Assembly (NCBI RefSeq): GCF_039535785.1
Contig: NZ_BAAAXV010000003.1
Coordinates: 1 to 64,000, forward strand
DNA: 64,000 bases
Reading direction: 5' to 3'
Source: Nonomuraea helvata
GTDB lineage: Bacteria; Actinomycetota; Actinomycetes; Streptosporangiales; Streptosporangiaceae
Shown here: piece after piece, positions 23,032-31,230 of the stretch
Position numbering within the stretch: the stretch's first letter is position 1
Layout: the number at the start of each line of letters is the position of its first letter
Program-made: the position numbers and the translations under genes
The notes under the pieces: model-generated
The model's database searches: none
Seen by the model: the letters and a program-made list of their open reading frames with translations, nothing else
What the model was told of the DNA's origin: nothing

Positions 23032-24519
23032 GTGTCCTCCATGCTGGCATCCGCGGTGGCGGCTGTCCTGGAATCGGGCCAGGAGGGTGAGCGGGCCGAA
23101 GCGATGGCGGAGTTGTCGGAGTTCCGCCAGGAGATATATGGTTGCCTGACGGCGCGCGCGGATGAGCTGTTCGAGCTGGCCGAGGCGGTGTTATGCGCCG
23201 ACGGGCCGGTACGCAGCCTGGTCGGACTGGCGCTGGCCCCCGAACACCGGCGCGGTCACGGCGCCTTGTATGACGCGATCAACCACGGCCGGATCGAGAT
23301 CGGCCGGCTCCGCAGAGCCCTGGCTACGGTGCCGCTGCCGCGCGCGGCGGGCGGGCGGATCGTCCTGGCCGCCGATGTGACTGCGTGGCTGCGGCCAGAC
23401 GCGCCGACCAGCCCCGAACGGCTGTTCTGCCACACCTACGGCCGCCGCAAGGACGAGCATCAGATGATCCCCGGCTGGCCATACTCGATGATCGCCGCAC
23501 TGGAGACCGGCCGGACCTCCTGGACTGCGGTGCTCGACGCAGTGCGGCTCGGCCCCGACGACGATGAGGCCGCCGTCACCGCAACCCAGCTTCGCGACCT
23601 GGTCGCCCGCCTGATCCAGGCCGGGCAGTGGCGTCAGGGCGACCCGGACATCCTGCTGGTGGTCGACGCCGGATACGACACCGCCCGACTGGCCTTCCTC
23701 CTGGACGGCCTGCCGGTGGAGGTGCTGGGCCGGTTGCGCTCGGACCGGGTGCTGCTGCGTCCCGCCCCATCGCGTGAGGAATTCCTGCTGGCCAGCCCCG
23801 GTGGCGGACGTCCGCCCAAACATGGAGGCGAGTTCCGGATGAAGGACGAGACCAGCTGGGGCGAGCCGGCCCACCTCACGAGCACCGCCACCAGCCGGTA
23901 CGGCACGGCGGTCGCCTCCTGCTGGGACCGGCTACACCCTCGGCTGGGCCGCCGCAGCGCCTGGATCGATCATGTCGGCGAGCTCCCGGTCATCGAGGGC
24001 ACCCTCATCCATCTGCGGGTCGAGCACCTGTCCGGCGAACGTGATCCCAAGCCGGTGTGGCTGTGGACATCGGCCATCGGCATCACCGCCGCGCATCTGG
24101 ATCGGCTCTGGCAGGCGTTCCTGCGCAGGTTCGATCTTGAGCACACGTTCAGAATGTGGAAGCAGACCCTGGGCTGGACCGTCCCCAAGATCCGCGACCC
24201 CTACGCCGCTGACCGCTGGACCTGGCTGATCATTATCGCCTACACCCAGCTTCGTCTCGCTCGCCTCCTCGCCGAAGACCTTCGCCGCCCGTGGGAGAGG
24301 CCGCTGCCGCCCGAGCGGCTCACCCCCGCTCGCGTCCGCCGGGGGTTTCGCCACCTCCGCACGAGCCTGCCCCAGCCCGCCGGTGCGCCCAAACCCACGA
24401 GCGCTGGTCCCGGACGCCCCAAGGGATCAAGGAACCGCGTCCCCGCCCGTCATCACGAGGTGGGAAAGACCGCCAAACGCGCGGCATCACTCACCGAGCA
24501 CCGCGAGCAGGCAGGTTAA
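23032..24519 (+). CDS. DDE transposase (IS4/IS701-like)
   Basis: A 495-residue transposase. The probable acidic triad is Asp in VLAADVTAW, Asp in LLVVDAGYD, and Glu in DLEHTFRMWKQ, the last with the Y/H-containing context of IS4-superfamily enzymes. A basic C-terminal tail (GRPKGSRNR) follows. The GTG at 23032 has AGAGGAGG eight bases upstream and is preferred over the longer open frame; ATG 23041 is an alternative. The TAA stop (24517-24519) lies inside the right inverted repeat. No frameshift is seen, so the enzyme may be active. Confidence 0.88.
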   Translation: MSSMLASAVAAVLESGQEGERAEAMAELSEFRQEIYGCLTARADELFELAEAVLCADGPVRSLVGLALAPEHRRGHGALYDAINHGRIEIGRLRRALATVPLPRAAGGRIVLAADVTAWLRPDAPTSPERLFCHTYGRRKDEHQMIPGWPYSMIAALETGRTSWTAVLDAVRLGPDDDEAAVTATQLRDLVARLIQAGQWRQGDPDILLVVDAGYDTARLAFLLDGLPVEVLGRLRSDRVLLRPAPSREEFLLASPGGGRPPKHGGEFRMKDETSWGEPAHLTSTATSRYGTAVASCWDRLHPRLGRRSAWIDHVGELPVIEGTLIHLRVEHLSGERDPKPVWLWTSAIGITAAHLDRLWQAFLRRFDLEHTFRMWKQTLGWTVPKIRDPYAADRWTWLIIIAYTQLRLARLLAEDLRRPWERPLPPERLTPARVRRGFRHLRTSLPQPAGAPKPTSAGPGRPKGSRNRVPARHHEVGKTAKRAASLTEHREQAG

Positions 24520-24527
24520 ACGACAAG
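24513..24527 (-). repeat. Right terminal inverted repeat of the IS
   Basis: Reads AGGTTAAACGACAAG on the plus strand, the exact complement of the left end. It contains the transposase stop codon and is followed by CTCAG. Confidence 0.92.
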
Positions 24528-24528
24528 C

Positions 24529-25011
24529 TCAGTGGCTGTCGTCACCGCGGAGGCGGGCCGCGGCGCGCGCCGCGGCGCGGCGGATGCCCGCGTACCCGGT
24601 GCAGCGGCACAGGTTCGAGGCGAGGAGCTCGTCGAGCCGCCGCTCGTCCTTGTCCAGCTCCGGCTCCTCGGCCAGCGCCCCGGCGAGCAGCATGAGGAAG
24701 CCGGGGGTGCAGAAGCCGCACTGCAGCGCGTGCTCGGCGGCGAACGCCTCCTGCAGCGGGTGCAGCCGGTCGCCGTCGGCCAGCCCTTCCACGGTGCGGA
24801 TGTCGGCGCCCTCCATCTGAACGGCCAGGGCGAGGCAGGAGCGGACGGCGGTGCCGTCGATCAGCACGGTGCACGAGCCGCACACCCCGTGCTCGCACCC
24901 CAGCGTGGTCCCGGTGAGCCCGAGCCGGTCGCGCAGCGCGTCGGCCAGGCTGGTCCGGGGCTCGACGTCGAGCCGGTGGGTCCGGCCGTTGACCATGAGT
25001 TCGACGTTCAT
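24529..25011 (-). CDS. Molybdenum hydroxylase, (2Fe-2S) small subunit (CoxS-like)
   Basis: A 160-residue electron-transfer subunit of the xanthine oxidase/CO dehydrogenase family. The plant-type cluster ligands are in GCEHGVCGSCTVLIDG with a fourth Cys in RSCLALA; the second cluster is bound by CGFCTPGF and NLCRCTGY. The ATG at 25009-25011 overlaps the FAD-subunit stop (ATGA). Its TGA stop (24529-24531) lies within the target duplication of the downstream IS, so the gene is intact but any 3' sequence is displaced. It passes electrons from the Mo site to FAD. Confidence 0.93.
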   Translation of the reverse strand: MNVELMVNGRTHRLDVEPRTSLADALRDRLGLTGTTLGCEHGVCGSCTVLIDGTAVRSCLALAVQMEGADIRTVEGLADGDRLHPLQEAFAAEHALQCGFCTPGFLMLLAGALAEEPELDKDERRLDELLASNLCRCTGYAGIRRAAARAAARLRGDDSH

Positions 25012-25883
25012 GGGCTTCCCGCTGTCGCTTTCTGGACGGCGCGGGTGAGGCAGCGCCGTACCAGTGTGGCGAGCGCGTGCCTGCGGTAGGCGGCCGGCGC
25101 GTGCGGCTCGTCGGGCGGGTCCGTCTCGGCGGCGGCCCGTACGGCGGTCTCCGCCAGCAGTTCGGGCTCCGGGAGCTCGCCGGTCATGAGACGCTCGGCC
25201 TCGACGGCGCGGAGGGGCACGTCCGCCGCGTTCGCCAGGCCGATCCGTACCCAGTCGACCCGGCCACCGGAGAGCCGCAGCATGACCAGGGCGGCGGCGA
25301 GGGCGAAACTGCCGTGCGTGCGGCGTAGCTCGGCGAACGCGGCGACGGCCCCGGCGGGCGGACGCGGCAGCCGGACGCCGGTGACCAGCTCCTCCGGCAG
25401 GCAGGCCGTGGCGAAGGCCCCGCGGAACCACGCGTCCGCGGGCACCGTACGCCCTCCCGCCGGGCCTGCCACCTCGATCCCCGCGCCCATGGCCATGGCC
25501 AGCGCGCACCACTCCGACGCCGGATGCGCCCACGCCAGGCTTCCGGCGAAGGTGCCGCGCGCGCGGATGGGCGGGTGGGCGACGTAGGGCGCGACCTGGC
25601 GGAACAGCTCGGCCAGCGAGTCGTCGAACCTGGCGTGCTCCAGCTGGGCGTGCCGGACCAGCGCGCCGACGTGGACCGAGCCGTCCTCGACCGCGATCTC
25701 CGACAGCCCGGGGACGCGGTTGACGTCCACCAGCAGGGCCGGGCGCGCGGTCCGGTGACGCAGCTCGATGAGCAGGCTCTGACCGCCTGCCAGCACCCGG
25801 CTCTCCGGCCCGCGCTCGGCCAGCACGGCCACCGCCTCCGGCACGGAGGCAGGCGCGACGTAGGCGAATTGTGCCGGTTTCAT
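25008..25883 (-). CDS. Molybdenum hydroxylase, FAD-binding subunit (CoxM-like)
   Basis: A 291-residue FAD-binding PCMH-type subunit. FAD contacts are in VLAGGQSLLIELRHR and in PPIRARGTFAGSLAWAHPASE, the counterpart of the family's TIGG loop; the C-terminal CO_deh_flav_C domain includes RRTHGSFALAAALV. ATG 25881-25883 begins MKPAQFAYVAP, the standard N-terminus; an ATG three codons earlier is possible. It overlaps the small subunit by 4 bp and is divergent from the large-subunit gene over only about 60 bases. Confidence 0.92.
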   Translation of the reverse strand: MKPAQFAYVAPASVPEAVAVLAERGPESRVLAGGQSLLIELRHRTARPALLVDVNRVPGLSEIAVEDGSVHVGALVRHAQLEHARFDDSLAELFRQVAPYVAHPPIRARGTFAGSLAWAHPASEWCALAMAMGAGIEVAGPAGGRTVPADAWFRGAFATACLPEELVTGVRLPRPPAGAVAAFAELRRTHGSFALAAALVMLRLSGGRVDWVRIGLANAADVPLRAVEAERLMTGELPEPELLAETAVRAAAETDPPDEPHAPAAYRRHALATLVRRCLTRAVQKATAGSP

Positions 25884-25942
25884 GTCAACCATCCCGGGAA
25901 TCCGATATCGACGTTGGTACCGAAAGCGGGGGTGTCCAAACA

Positions 25943-28231
25943 TTGCGGTACATCGGGATGCCGCTCGCGCGGCGTGAGGATCGCGACCTGGTCACCGGCC
26001 AGGCGCGCAGGGTCGCCGACCTGGACCTCGCCGGCACGCTCGAGCTCGCCTTCACCCGAAGCCCGGTGCCGCACGCGCTGATCCGCGGGGTGGACGTCGC
26101 CACCGCGCTCGAGGAGGAGGGCGTGGCCGGCGCATGGTCCGCCGCCGACCTGCCGTACCTCGCCGCCCGTGACCTGCCCGGCGGGGACGACCGGACACCG
26201 TGGCCGCTGCTCGCCACCGGCCGCGTCCGCTTCCCGGGCGAGGCGCTCGCCGTGGTCGCCGCCGGTACACGCGCCCAGGCCGAGGACGGCGCCGAAGCCG
26301 TCCGCCTCATCCTGGGGCCACTGCCCTTCACCCTCACTCCCGGTACCGACGGCGACAACCTGGTGGTCGAGCGCACTTTCGGCGAGCCGGCCGACGACGT
26401 GTTCGCCTCCGCCCCGGTGGTGGTCGAGGCCGCCTACCGTGAGCAGCTCCTGCTCCCCACGTCGCTGGAGCCGAGGGCCGTCCTGGTCGATCCGGGGCGC
26501 GACGGCCGCCTCACCGTGTACGCCTCGCACCAGGCCCAGCACCGGCTGCGCGACTCGCTCGCCGCGGCGCTCGGGCTCGGCAGGGACCGGATCCGGGTGA
26601 TCGTCCCCGCCACCGGCGGCGCGTTCGGCGCCAAGAGCCAGACCTACCCGGAGTACGTCGTCGCCGCCCTGCTGGCCGTCCACCTGCGCCGGCCGGTCCG
26701 CTGGTGCGAGGACCGCGCCGAGGCCATGCTGGCCGGCCCGCGCGGTCGCGGCCAGACCCAGCGCGTACGGCTGGCGGCCGACGAGGACGGCGTCTTCCTC
26801 GCGTACGAGCTCCTGATAGACGCCGGCATCGGCGCGTACCCGCACACGGGCGCCTTCGTCCCCATGATGACCGGAGCCATGAGCACCGGCGCGTACCGCA
26901 CCCCAAGAGTGCACACCCAGGTCCGCTGCGTGCTCACCAACACCGCCCCGACCACCTCCTACCGCGGCGCGGGGCGCCCGGAGGCCGCCTACGCCCTCGA
27001 ACGCACCGTGGACCGGCTGGCCCGCCGGCTCGGCATGGACCCGGCCGAGCTGCGCCGCCGCAACTTCATCCGCCCCGACCAGTACCCGTACCTGACGCCG
27101 ACCGGCCGCACCTACGACTCCGGCGACTACGCCGCCGCGCTCGACAAGGCCCTCGCCGCCGTCGGCTACGACGAGGTCCGCGCCGAGCAGGCTCGCCGCC
27201 GCGAGGAGGGCGGGCCGCCGATCGGCGTGGGCATCGCCACGTATGTCGAACGTTCGGGCGGGCCGCCGGACAGCGACGAGTTCGGCAGCGTGGAGGCCTG
27301 CCCTGACGGCACGTTCATCGCCCGCGTCGGCTCGACCTCCGCCGGGCAGGGCCACTTCACCGCGTTCGCGCAGGTGGTGGCCTCGGTCCTGGACGTGGAC
27401 GTCGACCGGGTCCGCGTCGTCGAAGGCGACACCGGCGAGGTGCCCTACGGCTTCGCCACGTTCGGCAGCCGTTCCATGCAGGTGGGCGGGGCGGCGCTGT
27501 GGCGCGCCGCCGAGTCGCTCGTCGCCACCGCCCGCCGCCGCTGCGCCGAGCTTCTCGGGGTGGAGGAAGAGGAGGTCTCGTACGCGGCGGGCCGCCTGGT
27601 GGTCGGAGGCGACACGTGTGCGGAGCTCCTGGAGCCCGACCATCGGACAGACGGCCCCTCGGGGGACGACTTCACGGCCGGTGTCGCCGCGGGCCCGCTC
27701 CCCGGGCTCCCCATCGGCGAACTGGTCGCCCGCACCGGCCCTCTACGCGCCGACGAGATCGTCGCCCCACCGCAGGCGTTCCCGTACGGCGCGCACGTCG
27801 CCGTCGTGGAGGTGGACCCCGACCTCGGCACCGTCCACGTGCGCCAACTGGTGGCGGTGGACGACTACGGCGTGGTCGTCAACCCCATGATCGTCAGCGG
27901 CCAGACCCACGGCTCGATCGCCCAGGGCCTCGGCCAGGCTCTGTACGAGCAGGCGGTCATAGGCCAGAACGGCCTCCCGTACGCCACGACGCTCCTGGAC
28001 TACCTCCTCCCGACAGCCGCCGACATGCCCCCGGTCACCCTCCTGGAGACCACCACCCCCAACCCCAACACACCGCTGGGCGCCAAGGGCGCGGGCGAGG
28101 CCGGCTGCATCGGCATCCCACCCGCCATCGTGAACGCCGTCTGCGACGCCCTGAACATCGACCACATCGACATGCCCCTGACGCCGGCGGCCGTATGGTC
28201 AGCCCTTCCGACAACATCATCGCCCCGGTAA
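25943..28231 (+). CDS. Molybdenum hydroxylase, Mo-pterin catalytic subunit (form II CoxL-like)
   Basis: A 762-residue catalytic subunit that hydroxylates an aldehyde, purine or other heterocycle. Cofactor motifs: GGAFGAKSQ, SYRGAGRPEA (the AYRGAGR-type loop of form II enzymes, not the AYxCSFR loop of true CO dehydrogenase), STSAGQGHFT, and the catalytic Glu in KGAGEAGCIG. TTG 25943 is chosen since it keeps the conserved RYIG N-terminal motif and has CGGGGGTG eight bases upstream; ATG 25958 is the alternative. Unlike the usual operon, this gene is divergent from its two partner subunits. No molybdenum cofactor maturation gene is adjacent. Confidence 0.9.
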   Translation: MRYIGMPLARREDRDLVTGQARRVADLDLAGTLELAFTRSPVPHALIRGVDVATALEEEGVAGAWSAADLPYLAARDLPGGDDRTPWPLLATGRVRFPGEALAVVAAGTRAQAEDGAEAVRLILGPLPFTLTPGTDGDNLVVERTFGEPADDVFASAPVVVEAAYREQLLLPTSLEPRAVLVDPGRDGRLTVYASHQAQHRLRDSLAAALGLGRDRIRVIVPATGGAFGAKSQTYPEYVVAALLAVHLRRPVRWCEDRAEAMLAGPRGRGQTQRVRLAADEDGVFLAYELLIDAGIGAYPHTGAFVPMMTGAMSTGAYRTPRVHTQVRCVLTNTAPTTSYRGAGRPEAAYALERTVDRLARRLGMDPAELRRRNFIRPDQYPYLTPTGRTYDSGDYAAALDKALAAVGYDEVRAEQARRREEGGPPIGVGIATYVERSGGPPDSDEFGSVEACPDGTFIARVGSTSAGQGHFTAFAQVVASVLDVDVDRVRVVEGDTGEVPYGFATFGSRSMQVGGAALWRAAESLVATARRRCAELLGVEEEEVSYAAGRLVVGGDTCAELLEPDHRTDGPSGDDFTAGVAAGPLPGLPIGELVARTGPLRADEIVAPPQAFPYGAHVAVVEVDPDLGTVHVRQLVAVDDYGVVVNPMIVSGQTHGSIAQGLGQALYEQAVIGQNGLPYATTLLDYLLPTAADMPPVTLLETTTPNPNTPLGAKGAGEAGCIGIPPAIVNAVCDALNIDHIDMPLTPAAVWSALPTTSSPR

Positions 28232-28283
28232 TCTTGCGGATCTCTCTGGTCCTGCACCCCCCCAATCCCCAGGAGGTGGAGCC

Positions 28284-29555
28284 TTGGGCTCCGGCAAGAA
28301 GAGGTGGACGGCAGCGTTGCTGGCCACTGCTGTGCTGTCGATCACTGCGGCCTGCGGCGGCGAAGGCGCCGGCGGCGACGTCAAGTTGCGTTTCTCCTAC
28401 TGGGGCAGCGCCGCGCGGCAGAAGATGACGCAAGAGGCGATCAAGAAGTTCGAGGCGAAGAACCCGAACATCGACATCGAGGAAGAGTTCTCCGACTTCC
28501 GCAGCTACTACGACAAGCTGGCCACCAAGGTCGCGGGCGACGAAACGCCGGACGTCATCACCCTCGAGATCCGCGGCCTGCGGGAGTACGCCGACCGGGG
28601 CACGCTCACCGACCTGTCGAGCACGGTCAACACCGCCGACATCGACAGCAAGGTGCTCGCCACCGGTGCCATCGACAAGAAGCAGTTCGCCATCCCCACC
28701 GGCGTCAACGCCTGGTCCCTGGTCGTGGACCCGAAGGCGATCAAGGACGCGGGGCAGCAGTTACCCGACGACACCACGTGGACCTGGGAACAGTACGCCG
28801 ATCTGGCGGCGAAGATCACCGCAGCCACCGATGGCAAGGTCTACGGCACGCAGCAGAGCTTCAACCCGGCTTTCCTGCAGATCTTCGCCGCTCAGCGGGG
28901 CGAGTCCTTCTACCAGGGCGACAAGCTCGGCATCTCGCCCAATACGCTCAAGGCGTGGTGGGCCGTCCACCGGAAACTGATCAACACCAAGGGCTCTCCT
29001 GACGCCGCCAAGAGCGTCGAGCTCGGCGCCCTGGGCGAGGACCGCTCGCTCTTCGCCACCGGCAACGGCGCGATGGGGATGTGGTGGAGCAACCAGCTCG
29101 GCTCGATCAACAAGGCGTCGGGCAAGGAAGTGGACCTGCTGCGGATGCCGAAGCCACAGGGCGCGACCACCGGTGGCATGTTCCTGCAGCCGGCGATGTT
29201 CTACACCGCCTCGTCGAAGTCCGCGCACGCGGCCGAGGCCGCCAAGTTCATCGACTTCATGATCAACGACCCGGAGGCGGGCCAGATCATCCTCAGCGAC
29301 CGCGGCCTGCCGGCCAGCTCCAAGGTGCTGGCGGCGGTCAGGGACAAGCTCCCGGAGACCGACAAGAAGACGCTGGCCTTCCTCGACAAGGTCAAGGACG
29401 AGCTCACGGACTCGCCCGTCGCCCCGCCGAAGCACGCCAGCGCCATGGAAGACATCCTCACGCGGTACACGAACGAGGTTCTGTTCGGCCGGATGGCCCC
29501 CGACGATGCCGCACGGAAGCTCATCACGGAGGCCAACGCCCTCATCGCAGGCTAG
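28284..29555 (+). CDS. ABC-transporter extracellular solute-binding lipoprotein (sugar type)
   Basis: A 423-residue cluster-B binding protein (SBP_bac_1). The leader ends in the lipobox SITAAC, so it is a lipoprotein anchored on the outer face of the membrane. LRFSYWGSAARQKMTQEAI and DETPDVITLEIRGLREYAD are typical of maltose/raffinose-type receptors. The start is TTG at 28284, supported by a near-perfect AGGAGGTGG ribosome site. No permease or ATPase gene is near, so it is an orphan receptor that must use a transporter encoded elsewhere. Sugar specificity cannot be read from the sequence. Confidence 0.9.
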   Translation: MGSGKKRWTAALLATAVLSITAACGGEGAGGDVKLRFSYWGSAARQKMTQEAIKKFEAKNPNIDIEEEFSDFRSYYDKLATKVAGDETPDVITLEIRGLREYADRGTLTDLSSTVNTADIDSKVLATGAIDKKQFAIPTGVNAWSLVVDPKAIKDAGQQLPDDTTWTWEQYADLAAKITAATDGKVYGTQQSFNPAFLQIFAAQRGESFYQGDKLGISPNTLKAWWAVHRKLINTKGSPDAAKSVELGALGEDRSLFATGNGAMGMWWSNQLGSINKASGKEVDLLRMPKPQGATTGGMFLQPAMFYTASSKSAHAAEAAKFIDFMINDPEAGQIILSDRGLPASSKVLAAVRDKLPETDKKTLAFLDKVKDELTDSPVAPPKHASAMEDILTRYTNEVLFGRMAPDDAARKLITEANALIAG

Positions 29556-29580
29556 AGGAGAGGCGTCCGCAGCTGTACGT

Positions 29581-29609
29581 CGACGCGCTGCCAGGGGAGT
29601 GGCGCGTCG
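29581..29609. terminator. Hairpin after the binding-protein gene
   Basis: CGACGCGC (29581-29588) and GCGCGTCG (29602-29609) form a perfect 8-bp stem with a 13-base loop, 26 bases after the stop codon. There is no T-tract; a second imperfect GGAAAAGG/CCTTTCC repeat follows. Plausible as a G+C-rich terminator. Confidence 0.35.
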
Positions 29610-29656
29610 CCGGAAAAGGGGATGAACCTTTCCAGGCTCGGTGCAAGGCTGGGCTC

Positions 29657-30217
29657 GTGAGCGACACGCAAACCGTGGTCCTGGTCGAGGGCGCCAGTGA
29701 CAAGTCGGCGATCGAAGCGCTGGCCGAGCGCCGTGGCCGGGACCTGGCGGCCGAAGGCATCTCTCTTGTGGCGATGGGCGGCGCGACGAACATCGCGACG
29801 TATATACGTAGGTTCGGGCCTCCCGGTCACAATCTCCGGCTGGCCGGTCTGTGCGACGTCGGGGAGGAAGGCGACTACCGAAACGCCCTCGAGCGTGCCG
29901 GCCTCGGAGCAAATCTCAGCCGGAGCGATCTGGAGGCGCTGGGATTCTTCGTGTGCATCGCCGACCTCGAAGACGAGCTGATCCGAGCCCTCGGCACCGC
30001 CACGGTTGAACGCGTTGTCGATGCCGAGGGCGAACTCAGCTCATTTCGTACGCTCCAGAAGCAACCCGCATGGCGCGGGGGTGCCACTCACGACCAGTTG
30101 CGCCGATTCATGGGATCAGGCAGTGGCCGCAAAATTCGCTACTCCGGCCTGCTCGTCGGGGCGCTCGATCTCGATCGGGTACCGCGGCCGCTGGACATGC
30201 TGCTGGCCCACCTCTGA
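29657..30217 (+). CDS. Stand-alone TOPRIM-domain protein
   Basis: A 186-residue protein starting at GTG 29657. The TOPRIM fold is indicated by VVLVEGASDKSAIEALAERR, whose Glu is the catalytic acid, and by AGLCDVGEEGDY, which supplies the Asp-x-Gly-Glu metal site; LVAMGGATNIATYI lies between them. Similar domains occur at the C-terminus of OLD-family nucleases and in topoisomerases, but here there is no ATPase part, and none is encoded beside it. It may cut or process nucleic acid; role unknown. It is separated from the upstream binding-protein gene by a hairpin and about 100 bases. Confidence 0.8.
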   Translation: MSDTQTVVLVEGASDKSAIEALAERRGRDLAAEGISLVAMGGATNIATYIRRFGPPGHNLRLAGLCDVGEEGDYRNALERAGLGANLSRSDLEALGFFVCIADLEDELIRALGTATVERVVDAEGELSSFRTLQKQPAWRGGATHDQLRRFMGSGSGRKIRYSGLLVGALDLDRVPRPLDMLLAHL

Positions 30218-30243
30218 GGTCGTCGGCGCTGGTTTGATCTGGC

Positions 30244-30804
30244 CTATTTCTGCGTCTGTCCGTGCGGAATGTTGGCATGCAGGGTGGGTTGTTCATGCGT
30301 GGTTTCTTGCGCCAATTCATCGGCTTGTCCTGGCGGTTCTCGGGTTTGGCCGGGCGGCGTATGTTGCCGGCTCGGCTCTGAAGGTTCTGGTATGTCGGTG
30401 GTGGCGGATTTCGTCGCCCTGGTGGGCGCATCCGAGGGAACGGTCGCCGTTTCCGTCTTCTGTCGCGGCGGAGTGACGCGGGCGGCGACGGGTGGTGCGG
30501 TCCGGCTTCGGCGTGCGGTGGGTGTCGTACGCGGGGCGCGGGTGGGGTTGGTGGCCGGATACGCACGCGGGGTCGGTCTGACCGGTGTGGCGGTGGGATG
30601 AACGGCCAGCGCGGCCGGGGATGGCGTGGTGGCGACGCCTTCGGGGACGGGCACTTCGTCGAGGGTGGGGGAGCCGGCGGGGATGCCGATCAGGAGGGCG
30701 GCGAGGACGAGCTGGGCCAAGCCGGCCAGAACGGTGGCGATGCGGATCGCCCGTCCACGGCCGTGCCGCTGCACCGTGCTCGCCTCATGAGGCTGGATCT
30801 TCAC
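30244..30804 (-). CDS. Hypothetical Pro/Thr-rich membrane-anchored protein
   Basis: A 186-residue frame. One hydrophobic helix (ATVLAGLAQLVLAALLIG, about residues 24-41) near the N-terminus is followed by about 140 residues rich in Pro, Thr, Ala and Ser with several basic residues. This is the pattern of a small protein tethered to the membrane with a disordered extracytoplasmic tail. The start is GTG at 30802-30804 without a good ribosome site. No family recognised. A plus-strand frame overlaps it, but only this strand gives a membrane segment plus wall-like tail. Confidence 0.5.
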   Translation of the reverse strand: MKIQPHEASTVQRHGRGRAIRIATVLAGLAQLVLAALLIGIPAGSPTLDEVPVPEGVATTPSPAALAVHPTATPVRPTPRAYPATNPTRAPRTTPTARRSRTAPPVAARVTPPRQKTETATVPSDAPTRATKSATTDIPEPSEPSRQHTPPGQTREPPGQADELAQETTHEQPTLHANIPHGQTQK

Positions 30805-31016
30805 CGTGGGGGTGTTCCGGCCGCGGGCATGGGGTTGTCCTCCTGAGGGTGCGGGGCGGGCAGCGGCAAACCTCTTGATCTACACATGAATGGCGACAGC
30901 GGTCAAGAGTCCCCTGGGTGTCTCCGGAGGCTCGCAGTGCCTGAGCGGTTGCTGTGAGTTTGCTGGGAGTCGCGTCCGCCTTCCCTCAGCCTTGGAACGA
31001 ACCGACCTGCTGCGTT

Positions 31017-31043
31017 TACCGACAGTTACCTTGACCGTCGGTA
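31017..31043. promoter_or_regulatory. Isolated operator-like inverted repeat
   Basis: TACCGAC (31017-31023) and GTCGGTA (31037-31043) form a perfect 7-bp inverted repeat 13 bases apart, of the kind bound by TetR proteins. It lies in a 430-base stretch (30805-31230) where no gene was found, and no regulator gene is adjacent. It may be a relic of a deleted gene pair. Confidence 0.35.
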
Positions 31044-31230
31044 GGTGAAGTCGTCGGCGACGGAGCGATCTTCGCAGGCTGGAGCCCCAGAAGTGGCCTT
31101 TCGGTGGTGTGTTCCGAAGTCCTCGTATGTCACGTTGCGTGTATTTTGACCGAATGTTCCGGTTTGTGGCGTGATTCGGATGTTTTGCTCTCGTGGATCT
31201 TTAGATCCTCCTTATCCGCCTATGTGGAGT

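Larger units (their letters stand above)
22862..24532 (+). mobile_element. Complete insertion sequence with 5-bp target duplication
   Basis: The element spans 22867-24527 (1661 bp). Perfect 15-bp terminal inverted repeats, CTTGTCGTTTAACCT at 22867-22881 and its complement at 24513-24527, enclose one transposase gene. The direct repeat CTCAG flanks both ends (22862-22866 and 24528-24532), so this is a simple insertion whose ends have not decayed. The target lies exactly at the stop codon of the molybdenum-hydroxylase small subunit. Confidence 0.92.

Noticed and set aside
24529..28231. Carbon monoxide dehydrogenase (coxSML)
   Set aside because: The active-site loop is SYRGAGR, not the AYxCSFR of form I CO dehydrogenase, so CO oxidation should not be claimed.
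30269..30846. Plus-strand frames of 110, 97 and 82 codons
   Set aside because: They overlap the minus-strand Pro/Thr-rich protein and lack a signal peptide, domain or ribosome site.
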